Part shown: positions 1-15,900 of the stretch, piece after piece | How the letters are laid out: the number at the start of each line of letters is the position of its first letter | Position numbering within the stretch: position 1 is the first letter of the stretch | Origin: Branchiostoma belcheri | Lineage: Eukaryota; Chordata; Leptocardii; Amphioxiformes; Branchiostomatidae | Length of the DNA: 64,000 nucleotides | Direction: 5' to 3' | NCBI RefSeq assembly: GCF_001625305.1 | Contig: NW_017802658.1 | Coordinates: 249,839 to 313,838 of the forward strand | Notes under the pieces: model-generated | The model's database searches: none | What the model was told of the DNA's origin: nothing | The model's input: only the letters and a program-made list of their open reading frames with translations | Program-made: the position numbers and the translations under genes

Positions 1-76
1 GTCCGGACCTTTTAGCCTAGCGGTTAGTGCGTTGGGTTCGTGAGTTGGCAGCCCGGGTTCGAATCCCGGGAGCCAA
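1..76 (+). repeat. tRNA-derived SINE head
   Basis: The sequence has a pol III box A-like segment (TAGCCTAGCGGTTAGTGCG) and, about 35 bp downstream, a perfect box B (GGGTTCGAATCCCGG). The 5' and 3' ends do not pair into an acceptor stem, so it is not a functional tRNA. A related head (ACCTTTTAGCCAAATGGTTAGAG, read on the minus strand) lies at 27605-27692, so this is a dispersed SINE family. The element may begin before the window. Confidence 0.6.
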
Positions 77-99
77 GAAATTTCATGTTTCTACTCGCC

Positions 100-172
100 C
101 CTAGTTGTTTCAGTGGTTCCCACACCGGGAATAGAACCCGGGCCTTAATTGGCGCCAAATCCTAACCTCTAT
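100..172 (-). repeat. tRNA-like SINE fragment, opposite orientation
   Basis: On the minus strand a box B-like segment (CGGGTTCTATTCCCGG) lies inside a GC-rich stem, and a weak box A-like stretch precedes it. It sits tail to tail with the SINE head at the window start. No complete cloverleaf can be drawn. Confidence 0.35.
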
Positions 173-3100
173 GTGACATGGGACTTGAACCCTTTAATAA
201 CTGTACAAAAGGCAAGAATTTCCCTCTCCAACCTGTACTTGCAGAGTACTCTTGGATGGTGCTCTGGACCCTCAAAATCTAGAGCAACAAGACGTGTTAT
301 TCCTTCAGTAATGCATGATTATATTTGCCAACTGGAAATAAAAGGCAGACACTCTCACGAGGACTTACACTGACAATAGCTCGAGGTTCGGCCACCCTGA
401 AGCAAGTGCGAATCATTCCATATTCCCGTCACGATCCGACCGCTCACGACGACACGACCGTACATGGCGGGAGATATAGGGCAGCAGGTCAGACTGTCGC
501 AGATAGGAAATGTTGTGTTTATGGAGGAGGGGGCGTTACAAGATACAGGGAGGAGGGGACCGTACAAAATACAGTACTAGAAAGAATTTGGCAAACGGAA
601 AAAATACGCTCAGTTTCCAGGGACCGTTGCAGATCCCACCAACGGAAAGAAAACGTTTGGATTATATTGGGGACCGACACAGATTTTGAAAGATTACGCA
701 AATAGTTATGTATTCTTTGTTAAAGCTAGGGTTTACTTCTTCTTGGTTTTCCCTCTACGACAGATGAGCTAGGAAACCGCAATGTATTGTGGGATACGGT
801 TACTGTCTCCTCTGTAGAATACAGTTGAAATATGGACACCTGTTTTCTGAGGGCCAAGGACAATCTTGAAATTTAATACGAGGAGCCGTTTTTCAGAACC
901 ACGACAGTGCGTTCTGTGTCGTGACTGATATAATACGTACGTGAATAAGAAAGAAGTAATTTTATTTCCTGTGCCGGCGTGAACTGCATGTACTTCCCGT
1001 GCGGCGGCACAGAGGACTTGATGAATGGATTATCGTCTGCGTGTGTGCGCGCGGTGACGTCACAGCCAGCCAGACTACATCAATACCCATTACGTACCGG
1101 TCATATATACGGTCAGGTCCGGCCAGACGGCGGCACGACGGATCGCCCGACATTTTAGCGCTGCCAGCTGACCTGGGCTCGACCCCTGCAGACGGCTATC
1201 GTTTATTAGTCGGCCCTGGTTTTAGATAGAATCGAATCAACGTAAATTATGTAGCAGTTAGAGCAGGAACTGACGAGACACTTATGGCATTAACTATAGG
1301 CTTAAGGGACAACAAGCACGTACAGTTGTGTGTCGCATAGTCGCGAATTTGGCCTCCCAAACACTTGCCGAACGACCCCTAACTATGGTTGGGAGTAGGT
1401 CGGGAGCATTGAGTCGGGAGAAAGGTGTGTCGGCTGGTTTTCAGCCAGGTTGGCTACTGTTCGGCTGCGCCACTACCGAATGTTATAAACTGTTTGAAAC
1501 ATTCGGGTGTGGACCAGAGTGTGTGGGTATGGACGGGAGGTTCGGCCATGGTTGGCTGGTGGTTGAGTAGTGTTCCGGACAATTTCAAATTTGACTTAAA
1601 TTTAACTCAAATTCAATTCGATTCGTATCGAAATGTAGACTTGACCCACGTCATGTTATCCTTGTTACATTTTGTATCGTTGCTTGAATTTCAAATATTG
1701 AAGAGACCAGCTGTTCTGCAAATTTCGAGACCAGAAAATTGAAATGCAGGGGATGAACCTGAGACAGCCGAATCTGCGAGATAATTTCTGTGGTCTTTTA
1801 GGTAAGCGTGACCCCAGACCGGGCGGTACGACTCGTTTAGCCGGGCTTCTCCTCAGAGCTTTCCGTCCGAGATTTGTTGTCTTCGACGCGTTTATCTCTT
1901 AATCTAAATGCACTGACTCAAGAAGCCGCTGGCTAATAATCTCCACCGTCCGAGACGGGGGATCTCGCTTTTAATTTCACGCCAGCGCGAAGTGAAACAC
2001 GTCAGGCGGACTGATAGATGCGTAAAGCCACAGCAAGTAAATCTTATGGATGACATCCTCCGCAGACTCAAAATCTAATGCGAGCGGGTGAAAAAATTTT
2101 AAACAAGGCGGGACGAAAAAAACAAGGTTCCTACATTTTAAAATTTTGACTCAATCATTGTACAAATGGTTTTGATTCAGTAGGAACATCACATATACAC
2201 AGTCAGCATCACATATCACTGCATCAAAGTAAGAAACAAAACATTAGATAAGAGCCTTTTCTTGTCTCCTCTCTTCACAGTTATCTGCCATCCACGTTCC
2301 GGCATGGCAACAGACATCTTTGCCCATTTTCGGCATGGTGACCACTGTCAAAAGGCAACAAAATTTATTGCGTTTTTTTTTTCAAAATCAGGCGAAAAGT
2401 AATGCGTGCGTTGATGTCATCCAGAAAAATTACTTGCTGTGTGAGCGGTAAGGGGGTGGGGGGTGGGGGGGTCGGTACACATATTTGGCTACACAAACTG
2501 TATGTTATAGATAGCATCACTGGAGACTGCTTGCCCCCAAAGGTGATGCTGAAATGGGAAAAGTTGCAATATTTTAAGCTATTTTACATTACAACATATA
2601 TATGCTTTAAGATCACAACAGGTTCACTTTATGTGTTGTAACTTTGAGAAATTGAAACATTCTACTTTCCAGTGCCATGTCCATTTGCAGCAAGTTTTGC
2701 CAAAAAGAGCAGCGTTACGTTTATTCTTTCTTCCTATCTATATCTTTCCTTCTCTTTCTTTCTATATTTCTTTCTTTCTACTCAGGTACTAGGTCTAAAT
2801 CAAATACAATCGCAAATGTCATATGTATCCATAAATGCCAGTTTATGTGACCAAAAGCGCACTCACGAATTAATTTCGACCGTATCATATACTTGTATCA
2901 GCTTCGGTACCTCAAAAGAATCGCGTAGCTCCAGCAGGAAATAAAACCGTTCGTCCGTCTGTTGGAGTGATTATGAGCTCGTTCGTACAGTGGATAAGCT
3001 TCAGTACAACCCAGCTCATAACCTTCACACCGTGTCTCCCGCGCGTCATCTAGCGATTTATCACCGTACTACAACCAAACGAATTACCGCGGTAACGTCA

Positions 3101-3720
3101 TCGGCAACAAGTTCGACTAAAACTTCGCGTCCACCGAGGACGTACATGTGAGTGAAACGCCCACGGCTTTTTCAAATAACTCAGAGGTCGCTCTCTCTGA
3201 CCTGTAGTATGGATTTCTCAGCATGAGTTACGTCGTGAGTCAGGCGATGCCCCGCCAACGGTCTATATCGGGAGAAACTCGAGTCCATAATGGCTGTGAG
3301 GTGATGTACTGTAAACGACGTGGTGAAATAAAAAGTCAGCTAGATTACGGACCCAGCCAAGTCCTGAAGCAATCAGCCTTCTCGTTTTCCGCTTGGGTTG
3401 TCAGGTGTACGAGGAATATCGGTTTTCTTCACTTCGGTGAAACAGGGCTGATAGGGTCGAGAACTTGATAAAAGAAAAAACTTGTTTGGGTCACTTGGCT
3501 GTAAGTCAGGGCCTACATAGACTAGCTCTTCGGCTCCAGAGCTAACATGCCCCCGAAGAAACTTTTCCCTGAGCCCCTTGATAAAAGAAGCCCTTAGCTA
3601 TAGTCGCCTTCTTCGGCAGCCGAGTCAAGGTTTATAGGCCCTGGTGTGAATGGCGTCTTTTACACCCCTATCATAAAATAGCTTTGTTCAGGGTCCAGGT
3701 ACGCAACAATATATAACTGC
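173..3720. other. Non-coding stretch, nothing assigned
   Basis: Only short open frames without recognisable domains or convincing splice signals are present. A homopurine/G-rich patch lies near 2448-2472 and a pyrimidine-rich TTTC/CTTT patch near 2725-2785. At 3490-3650 there are partial inverted repeats (CAGGGCCTA and its complement, about 145 bp apart) that may be a decayed MITE. I see no gene that I can support. Confidence 0.5.
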
Positions 3721-3756
3721 AGTACTGACAGATCTCGCTGTGTGTCGCCCCTACAG

Positions 3757-3895
3757 CTTCTCCTGGCCTGTGTTCTGCTCCTGTCTCTCCTGGTGCTGGC
3801 GGCTGCGCAGACCACGCCTACGCCCGAGCCGGAACCAGCCGGATCAGCGGAACCGGAAACGACCGGATCAGCCGAGCCCGAGACCACCCCCAGCT
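3757..3895 (+). CDS. Internal exon of a predicted secreted or mucin-like protein
   Basis: A pyrimidine-rich tract ending in CTACAG is followed by an open frame that reads as a strongly hydrophobic leader (LLLACVLLLSLLVLAAAQ), then a Pro/Thr/Glu/Ser-rich stretch with repeats of the type PEPAGSAEPETT, and a good donor (CAGCT|GTAAGT). This fits a signal peptide followed by a low-complexity extracellular stalk. The initiating Met would have to lie in an unseen upstream exon, and the next exons probably fall in or beyond the assembly gap just downstream. The other frames here are open but show no such organisation. The family is not recognised. Confidence 0.4.
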
Positions 3896-3904
3896 GTAAG
3901 TACA

Positions 3905-4005
3905 TCTAATGGTGTACCGCACACAAACATACCTGTCCTTGGTGCTGAACGCCATCCATCTAATGGTATACCGCACACAAGCATACCTGTCCTTGGTGCT
4001 GAACG
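3905..4005. repeat. 54-bp tandem repeat running into an assembly gap
   Basis: About two copies of a 54-bp unit begin at 3907 and 3961 (each starts TAATGGTRTACCGCACACAA) and are cut off by the run of N. The gap is probably a collapsed or unresolved minisatellite. It lies in the intron after the exon ending at 3895. Confidence 0.75.
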
Positions 4006-4848
4006 NNNNNNNNNNNNNNNNNNNNNNNNNNNNNNNNNNNNNNNNNNNNNNNNNNNNNNNNNNNNNNNNNNNNNNNNNNNNNNNNNNNNNNNNNNNNNNN
4101 NNNNNNNNNNNNNNNNNNNNNNNNNNNNNNNNNNNNNNNNNNNNNNNNNNNNNNNNNNNNNNNNNNNNNNNNNNNNNNNNNNNNNNNNNNNNNNNNNNNN
4201 NNNNNNNNNNNNNNNNNNNNNNNNNNNNNNNNNNNNNNNNNNNNNNNNNNNNNNNNNNNNNNNNNNNNNNNNNNNNNNNNNNNNNNNNNNNNNNNNNNNN
4301 NNNNNNNNNNNNNNNNNNNNNNNNNNNNNNNNNNNNNNNNNNNNNNNNNNNNNNNNNNNNNNNNNNNNNNNNNNNNNNNNNNNNNNNNNNNNNNNNNNNN
4401 NNNNNNNNNNNNNNNNNNNNNNNNNNNNNNNNNNNNNNNNNNNNNNNNNNNNNNNNNNNNNNNNNNNNNNNNNNNNNNNNNNNNNNNNNNNNNNNNNNNN
4501 NNNNNNNNNNNNNNNNNNNNNNNNNNNNNNNNNNNNNNNNNNNNNNNNNNNNNNNNNNNNNNNNNNNNNNNNNNNNNNNNNNNNNNNNNNNNNNNNNNNN
4601 NNNNNNNNNNNNNNNNNNNNNNNNNNNNNNNNNNNNNNNNNNNNNNNNNNNNNNNNNNNNNNNNNNNNNNNNNNNNNNNNNNNNNNNNNNNNNNNNNNNN
4701 NNNNNNNNNNNNNNNNNNNNNNNNNNNNNNNNNNNNNNNNNNNNNNNNNNNNNNNNNNNNNNNNNNNNNNNNNNNNNNNNNNNNNNNNNNNNNNNNNNNN
4801 NNNNNNNNNNNNNNNNNNNNNNNNNNNNNNNNNNNNNNNNNNNNNNNN
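4006..4848. other. Assembly gap (N)
   Basis: This is an 843-bp run of N. Open frames drawn through it are artefacts. Its left edge is a 54-bp tandem repeat. Confidence 0.99.
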
Positions 4849-4987
4849 AATACATGTACATGTGGATTTGGCCCCCTTGTCGTTTAGAAATGGAGAGTTT
4901 AATTAATTTTTTTCTTGATTTGAAATTGAATGTGGACCACGCTTTTCCCAGAACTACTAAAGTCAGTCATTCCTGTGATATGTATAC

Positions 4988-5165
4988 GGGCCATTCCATT
5001 CTTAGAGATTGGGGCACTGACAATCCATTTTTCACTATGCCGCCATGGCACTTAAAATCGCGCGTTTTTCGCGCACTTACCTTGGCCTTCATTCGTGAAC
5101 ATATCCGCACATTTACGTAAAACGTTGATGTCTGCCGCCCCCGATTTCTAGAATGGAACAGCCCA
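4988..5165. mobile_element. MITE with about 27-bp imperfect terminal inverted repeats
   Basis: The left end (GGGCCATTCCATTCTTAGAG) matches the reverse complement of the right end (GGGCTGTTCCATTCTAGAAA). The element is about 178 bp and has no coding capacity, which is the structure of a non-autonomous DNA transposon. The target duplication is unclear, perhaps ATA. Confidence 0.6.
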
Positions 5166-8892
<3,727 letters not shown>

Positions 8893-8904
8893 ATGATTTT
8901 ACTA

Positions 8905-9052
8905 ATTTCCAAGCAGATCTTTTGGTTGCTGCAAAGACAGAATCAAATTGGCCAGGCTTCATTGGCCAGGTTCAGACAGTTATCATTTTGGTGGCGAAAT
9001 GGTAACCGTGTCTGTCTGTTTTTGCAGCCACCAAAATATCTGCTTGGAGATG
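8905..9052. mobile_element. MITE, CTCCAAGCAGA family, copy 1
   Basis: The left end (TCCAAGCAGATCTTTTGGTT) and right end form imperfect inverted repeats of about 35 bp around CCAAGCAGATNTTTTGGTKG. The element is flanked by a 12-bp direct repeat (ATGATTTTACTA at 8893-8904 and 9053-9064), read as the target duplication. Other copies lie at 9933-10042 and 33961-34116. Confidence 0.75.
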
Positions 9053-9488
9053 ATGATTTTACTACAGTTTGTACGTTTTCCCATGCCATATGGCCCTGTT
9101 TATAGGAAACGCTTGACGGAGTCCCCCGTTCGTGTTACAAACAAGACTCCTTGAAAGTTGTGTCAACAACTCGAGATCTGAGTGGGGACGTGATGAGAAG
9201 TAAGAAATCACCTCACGTCACATTCTCTTCCGCATGAGGTCACTTTAAGGAATGCAGGAGGAAACCTAAGGTAGTCTCTCATGCAAGGTGGGTGTGAGAG
9301 TACTTATTCTTAATACACAAACACGTCCAACTGCACACTTGAGACCACCCCTTACCTATACTGCTTTGCGACCTTTCAAGACCTATAGATGGAAAGGCAG
9401 CGCTTTAGAGGCCTTTAGAGTATATGGCATTGCTGCATTGGGTACATTGGGAAAAAACACAACACAACACGTATAACGTTACATGTAC

Positions 9489-9493
9489 GGAGA

Positions 9494-9535
<42 letters not shown>

Positions 9536-9544
9536 GAGAGAGAA
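9489..9544. repeat. (GA)n microsatellite
   Basis: GA dinucleotide array with a few GGGA interruptions, preceded by a short ACAAC array at 9454-9472. No gene is associated. Confidence 0.95.
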
Positions 9545-9700
9545 ACTACTTCACTACCTTGGCATTAAGTAAAATACTTAAGCCAATAGGAATGTGTAAT
9601 AAGGCACCCTTCATAAAACGCCCGCTATCATCAGTTTGCGGTACGGAGTATGCAGTCCGACCGTGCTGTAGACAAACAACCCCGCCCTGTACAAATGTCA

Positions 9701-9777
9701 GGGATAACGCCGGTGTAACAGGTCAGAGATAACACGGGTGTAACAGGTCATGGATAACGCCGGTGTAACAGGTCAGG
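9701..9777. repeat. 25-bp tandem repeat, three copies
   Basis: Three successive units of the type GATAACGCCGGTGTAACAGG plus TCAGA begin at 9703, 9728 and 9753 with only a few differences. No coding role is apparent. Confidence 0.85.
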
Positions 9778-9840
9778 CTGGCCTCTGAACCGTCTCCAAT
9801 ACCGTGCAGGTCAACGTCCATTTGTATGCTTATATATGCA

Positions 9841-9905
9841 GAAGGCGGTCACACAGTCAAACATCAACACAGGGTCGTGGGTTCGAATCCCGGTATTTGT
9901 GTGCC
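9841..9905 (+). repeat. tRNA-derived SINE fragment
   Basis: A box B-like core (GGGTTCGAATCCCGG) lies at 9879-9893, preceded by a degenerate box A region. It is a truncated SINE head, directly upstream of the MITE at 9933. Confidence 0.45.
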
Positions 9906-9932
9906 TGTGGTCAGTGTTCTGTAACTGGTTGT

Positions 9933-10042
9933 TCTCCAAGCAGATGTGGGGAGGGAAGGTCGTCAAACAACTTCCCAGTTAGCCAATGGACACGGCTTGG
10001 TCGATTGGATACTGCCTTGCCACCGTAGGATCTGCTTGGAGA
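9933..10042. mobile_element. MITE, CTCCAAGCAGA family, copy 2
   Basis: Perfect 13-bp terminal inverted repeats (TCTCCAAGCAGAT and its complement) bound a 110-bp element. The interior (AGTTAGCCAATGGACACGGC) resembles that of the 33961 copy (TCTGGCCAATTGGATAGTG) near the right end. No clear target duplication remains. Confidence 0.7.
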
Positions 10043-12060
10043 TAACTCTAAGCTGACAATGCCGGTATCCGGTCCAGTTTGATCGGTCAGTGACCGTGTG
10101 ACATGCGGCCAGGGTGTTTACACGTGTTTTTAGCGACCGTCTATGGGCGTTGGTCACGACATGTTTGTCGTCCATTCAAACCCAGGCCGGTGCGCACTAC
10201 GCAACACAGACAGAATAAACACTGTTGTATGACTCATCAACGGACGAATGCTCGTATTGTATGACGTACAGAGTTGATTCGCCATGCACAAACAGGTGTG
10301 AGATTTTAACGTTGGTACCCCGCCCTTTGAAGCTATACTAGACTTCCTGAATGACAACAGTGCTTTCTGTCATTCTCACACACACACACCACTGACCGCA
10401 TGTGCGAAAACAATTCTGCATAAAAGTTCCCGTCAACAGTATTCTAACAGCGTTTGTTTTACACAATATAGACACACGGGACAGAGAAATAGAAGGATAA
10501 AGGCTACATCTTATCATTTCCTGGCGTGGCTCTGAATAAGAAACCACTGACCGCATGTGCGAAAACAATTCTACTCTGCGTACCACAAAGATCTAGATAT
10601 ACCACAAGAATGAGGAAGTCTTCGGGCATTTCCTGGTCGGTTCATCTACTACATGATTCAGTCCCAAGTAGACAAATGTACAGCATATTTCCTGATGACT
10701 CAGTAAATAGCAATAAAGATTACATCAGCCAGTAGGCATTATCACCAGGATCTGCAAATATTTGGGTCCAGAAGTCAACAACTGGCCAAAACAACTAGAA
10801 ATCGAAGAGTACCTAATTCCTAAAGCTACCTGCATGAAAGTTTCTTCAAAAGTATCCTAACAGCGTTTGTTTCACACAATATAGACACACACTTTCAAGA
10901 ATAAAAAAACACACATACAATCTTCTGTGTTACGAATAAAAATGAAGACTGTGCCATTTATTGATCTTTAGAGTAAATTACTCTTGTTGATTTAGAGAAA
11001 AAACAAAGAAAATATATTTATGTTTAGTATTAGAACATAGAAAGAAATTGGCACGAATGCATTGACAGTATATACATAGCCCCCCTCCCTAATTAAGTAC
11101 GATGTTATCACTAAATTGTTTACCTGGCGACGATCAATTATGAAATCATGTGACATGTTGACTCAACCGTTTTATCTTTCTGGACAATAGAAGTCACCAC
11201 AGCCGGCTCATCTTCAATCGGGGATCGTTTCATCATTTATATGTTCTGAATGCTCAGTATTGCTATGGAGAAAGAAAAGTGTTCTTTTCCTATAAATGTA
11301 GGGAACAATCTGGGGTCAGCTTGTCAAGGTCAACTTGTCAAAGTCATTGAATGATGCAACACTCACTCTCTGACTGGCTTTCGTTCTTTTTAGTGTCAGA
11401 CACAACATAGAAAAGTGCAAAAACAATTCGCCAAACATATTTTGTTGAGATAAAACATTTCATATGAAGGCGTACTTAATTTCCTATGTTATCTTGTTTA
11501 TGGTGGTTGAAGTAGTTAGTATTAGCAGTTAGTCACTATTTGTGAGTAACCAAGTACTGTAAATTTGGAATTTCAATACGGTGCAGTGTCAGATCTCGAA
11601 ATAGGGTCTGACTGCAAAGTATGTGTTCTTAGAAACGCATCAAAACGGCACAGGTGTTTCTCCACACCTGCTTCTAACTGGTATAGGAACTGTACAATAT
11701 TCCACAAAAACAACTTAACTAGTTTTACCACTTTGATGATCCTAAACTATTTCCTTCTCTAGTGTTTTACTTTTTACAGTTACGGAGACAAAAACAGTGA
11801 TTACCGATTGCAAGTGGTTTAATTGTAGTCCCCTTTTTGGGAGGAGCTTGGCACAAATTATCTTGACTGTGTACCCGGCAAACCGCCTTAGGGCGTCACA
11901 CAACCGTAGTGTGATAAGGAATCAAGCTAACAACTGGTCTTGCCATGTGGTTAAATTTGGCTCTAGCTTGGGTCTGGGTTGGGCTCAAACTGACTTTTAA
12001 TCACACTCTATGGCGTATTCTTTAACCCTTACCCCACACTGGGGCGAATCCTAACTAATT
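10043..12060. other. Non-coding stretch with a local duplication
   Basis: No gene is recognised. A 30-bp segment (ACCACTGACCGCATGTGCGA plus AAACAATTCT) occurs at 10388-10417 and again at 10543-10572. A second motif (CTAACAGCGTTTGTTTYACA) occurs near 10443 and 10857. The two interleaved repeat pairs suggest nested copies of one unknown repeat family. Confidence 0.5.
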
Positions 12061-12066
12061 GATATG

Positions 12067-12100
12067 ATCAAGGACATTATACACGGATAATGTCCTTGAT
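12067..12100. repeat. Perfect hairpin, 14-bp stem and 6-nt loop
   Basis: ATCAAGGACATTAT, the loop ACACGG, then ATAATGTCCTTGAT. The sequence GATATGATCA also occurs as a direct repeat on both sides (12061-12070 and 12099-12108), so this may be a small transposition footprint. Confidence 0.7.
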
Positions 12101-12979
12101 ATGATCAGCATACTAGTATGTGGCCGATTCTTGAATGTGCTGAAGGTGTAGCCCAACAGGAATGTTGGCTTTTTGATAATAGATATCATTATTGGCACGA
12201 TACTTCAGTATCATGTCAATATGTCAGTTACACCACAGAGACTGTTTTGTAGTGGTCGCCTACATCTATGATAGAAAATTGAATACAATAAATAGTAATA
12301 TCTTAACGTTTGTTAGTGGTACGTCACTTCTTGCGTCTAGGACAAAATCGTACATATGAGATTGCATTCATGTACAATCTTTAGCTCAACTTCTAGTATC
12401 TACATATACAATTTCTAGCATATCTATCAGTATATCATATACAATTTTTAGTATGGAAAAATCATACAGTATACTGGTATATCCTATACACGTGGGTAAA
12501 TTCATGTAGAGAGCTTAAAGGTCATAGGTTGCTTATTCTGTTGCAATACCAACTCGTTATCATTTGAAACGAGCTCCGCTGATTGGGCCACGTGATATGA
12601 GGCGGTTGGATTTTGCCCGCCAAAAATACATATACTTACCTGTGTATCAGACTGTGCCATTGCGTCAAGTGGGGGGATGTCTAAAATATATGTGGTATTT
12701 ATACACAAACATCATAATATCATTCAATGTGTGCATTATTTGTGTATTTGTGTGTGCATGAGAAATTGATTAATGCATGGCGATTATGGAAATAAAGAAA
12801 AGAAGAAGGTGGTAAAGTTGAAAATGCCCCCCTCTGAACACTTGTAGTCGTCCAACGTTATGATGAGCTCATCTGTCTGACATCCAGTCCCATTGCTCCC
12901 AGCGACTTGTGTGGAACACGACTCGTCACCTACTCTCTCTTCCGAAATCTACCGGGAAAACACCAAAAAACACGCCAAA

Positions 12980-12991
12980 ATGTTCAACAAG
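12980..12991 (+). CDS. Possible minimal first coding exon (MFNK)
   Basis: An ATG in a favourable context (GCCAAAATG) is followed by three codons and a consensus donor (AACAAG|GTAAGC). The upstream pyrimidine-rich stretch is of the kind found in 5' UTRs. A plus-strand poly(A) signal (AATAAA, 17893-17898) lies downstream, convergent with the UFSP1-like gene, so a small plus-strand gene could span this interval. I could not find its other exons, so this is a hint only. Confidence 0.25.
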
Positions 12992-15900
12992 GTAAGCAAA
13001 ACGTTCACTTCTGCACTTTATTTTCATGTAGAACCGTTGTTTTTGAGGTTTTTATAGGGAAAAGTGTATTTTAGTGGCACCTGGTGGGGCGCCCAGGTTG
13101 CCAGGTGTGTTAGGGGAAGCGTGCGGCTTTGTTCTCGCCGTGACGGATATACGTGGCACGGCTTACTGCACAACACTTGAGCACCTTTATAATGTGTCTG
13201 GACTTCTTTTTCTCAACGTAAAGCCCACTCTCAAGCCTCGGCATTCGCAATTTTAAAATTTTGAACCCAAAAACCGTTGCTAAACGGTTCACACGTGCGT
13301 ATTGAGGAAACGAATTTGAAATTTAAGATAAATCAGGAACTGGGATTGAAAATAAATTTCAACTTCAGCACAACCGCCTTAGCTTTCACCTCTGATTCAA
13401 AAGTACAACTAGTTCAACTGGAAATAAATTGACCTGTTGAATCTTTTCCCCGCTTGAAGTTTCACGACCGCACGCGCTCAGAAAACGACCAAGCGGCCGC
13501 GTGCCATTTGAAGCGTGGAGAACCCAACGGTAAATATCTAGACCAATAATTTGAGTGACACGTCGGTAAAGCTTGAGCTAATTTTCTCCACCAAACATCC
13601 AAAATCATCACCGCGCAATCCTATCGGCAATGTTTGGCTGCTTAGTAACCTCTAGATGGTTCCAATTTTGATTCTTATCTTCGTAATCATGTTGGCCGAG
13701 CACCTGCCACACCCAAGGTAAAAACGTGATAGAAGGCTAGTTGACAGGCTTTACATCTTTGCATGCATTATTAGGTTTACAGGTTGCCACTTTACTCGTA
13801 AAAACGACCACAGAATAGTACAGAGTCCGTGCATGATACTTTGATTTGTAATGGGAAATTTAAACGTCGTGTGGGTCTAGCCTACTTGAATTTTTCCGGC
13901 CGTATATCATGAAAATGAATGCGGACGGAAGTTGACTGAGTCATAGCATGCAAACAAAGGCCGGTCCGTGCGCAGGTAGTGCCCGCAGGATTAGCGCACC
14001 TGGACACGGTCTTACCTGGCGAGAGTTGGCGCCAACGTGTCCTTATGTATACCCCAGGGACTGCCGTTAAGCCCTGGTGAACTTAAGAGAGTTTTCTACC
14101 AGACTAAAAACTGTAAAATTTAGCCAACTAGAGAGAATAATAAGACAGATGAGTTTAGCTACCGCAGAGTTCATTTGCTCACGAGGACTGCCTCTCCTGG
14201 CTAAGTATTCTAACCTTTTTTTGCCGATTCTACGATCTGTAACCCCGTAGGAAGGCCTGATAGAGGCTACAACATTCCCAAAAAATTCCACGCACACCTG
14301 TTAACACATGAGTAAGCGCACCGGTGAGAACTCTTACTTTTGGCGCCACAAGTACGCACGTACAAAAGGAATATTGTACCCACACACACTTCGCTCCAGG
14401 CTATATTTCCTTGCGTGCACACACTTTTAGGCGGCATGTATTGATTAATCAGGCATGTAACGTAGTTTCAGACGGAACGTAAACAGTAGAGAGATGTTTG
14501 CACTAGACAGTGGCAGGCCTGCCCGCTTCATCAGTCACACAGTACCGGGGCTCAAACAACAGAACACGGGATTAACCTTTTTGGCAGAAAAGAATCGAAC
14601 TAGTTGAACGAATTGAGTCGCATATGCGTGTACCTGCAAGATCGCGCTTAAGTCAGAGGCTACCCTTGGAGTGTACCAGTATCATTGAAAAAGGAACAGG
14701 AAATGGTTTCTAAATTAATAAACTCGGGTTAATTTTTATCGACATTATCGAAATTGCTAGATATCATGATCTTTTTTCTAAATAGTTAAACATTGTTGGC
14801 TATTGTATTAAAATCGTATGAAATTCCCCGGATCGGACAAAACCGCCATACACACCCTCAGCATCCCCAGGGCATACCAGGTGTTCGTGTGCGGACAATA
14901 AGGCTGTGTTGCCATGGAGACGGCCCCGGTGTTGAGCCACAGTTTCCATGGCGGGAAATCCTCCCTTCATCCTTACCTACCAGAGCGTCCTTGATTCGTC
15001 CATGCGTGAACCTGCAAACGCCTTAAACAAAGATCACAAAGAGAACTCTGGGTTTTCTTTGCTATTTACTGTCTATCTTTTGCTAATACTTAATATGACA
15101 ACTTTTTTTAGAATATATTTTGGGCATTAAAAAACGACTGCCTTCAGATAAAAGTACATAATCAGCAAAGAAAGGAAGTGAAAAACAAGAGAACTGTCGA
15201 TGCAAAAAAAAACAAGCTTTCAGAAGCACGTTTTGCCTTAAGGCAGAATAATTTGGAGCAAACAGGACCACATGCTTGGTTATCGGTATGTCTGGCCTTA
15301 GGGTGGAAAGATTCTTACAACCTATTTGGATTCACGGTATTAGTGTTACATACAAAATGGTCCATTCTTCTTTAAAAACTGAAGCAAGAAGACAACAGAT
15401 TCCCAAGAAGTGTGGCTTGGTGTAAGGATCAGCTCATTACTAGTATTAGTCATAACACTTAATTTATTTGTTGAAAACAGCCATGTAGGCACACCCCACA
15501 TTGTGATAACATCAGTTAGTCATACAGTATGTATAGCGAAGACACAAATACTGCTGTATCCAGTCATGTGTGTGTAAGTGTTCCTCTTTTTGTTCCTTTT
15601 TCTTCACCATACCCTACCCTTGGGGGGATGACATTTGAAAGAATGATTCAACAGTCTATTTGGAGGAACTGAATAATATATGAGTGATGTGGTCAGAACA
15701 AAGGAGACAAGTGTCCACCCAAGGTGCTATATATGTATGGGCTCAGACATTTAAACCTTAGGTCTGGCATCAAGATGCATCTAAGACGATATCCAAGGAA
15801 TCTTCAAGTGTCAGTCGCCTTGCTTTAGTTCGCAACCTCTTATTCTCTAAGAAATTTGTCCTAAACAAAAGCCAATAATTGGGATACCATAAAGATATTG

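Noticed and set aside
3740..5120. Open frames of about 350-400 codons
   Set aside because: Most of their length is the run of N; the flanking parts show intron-like signals.
9804..10028. 74-codon plus-strand frame
   Set aside because: It overlaps a SINE fragment and a MITE and has no coding features.
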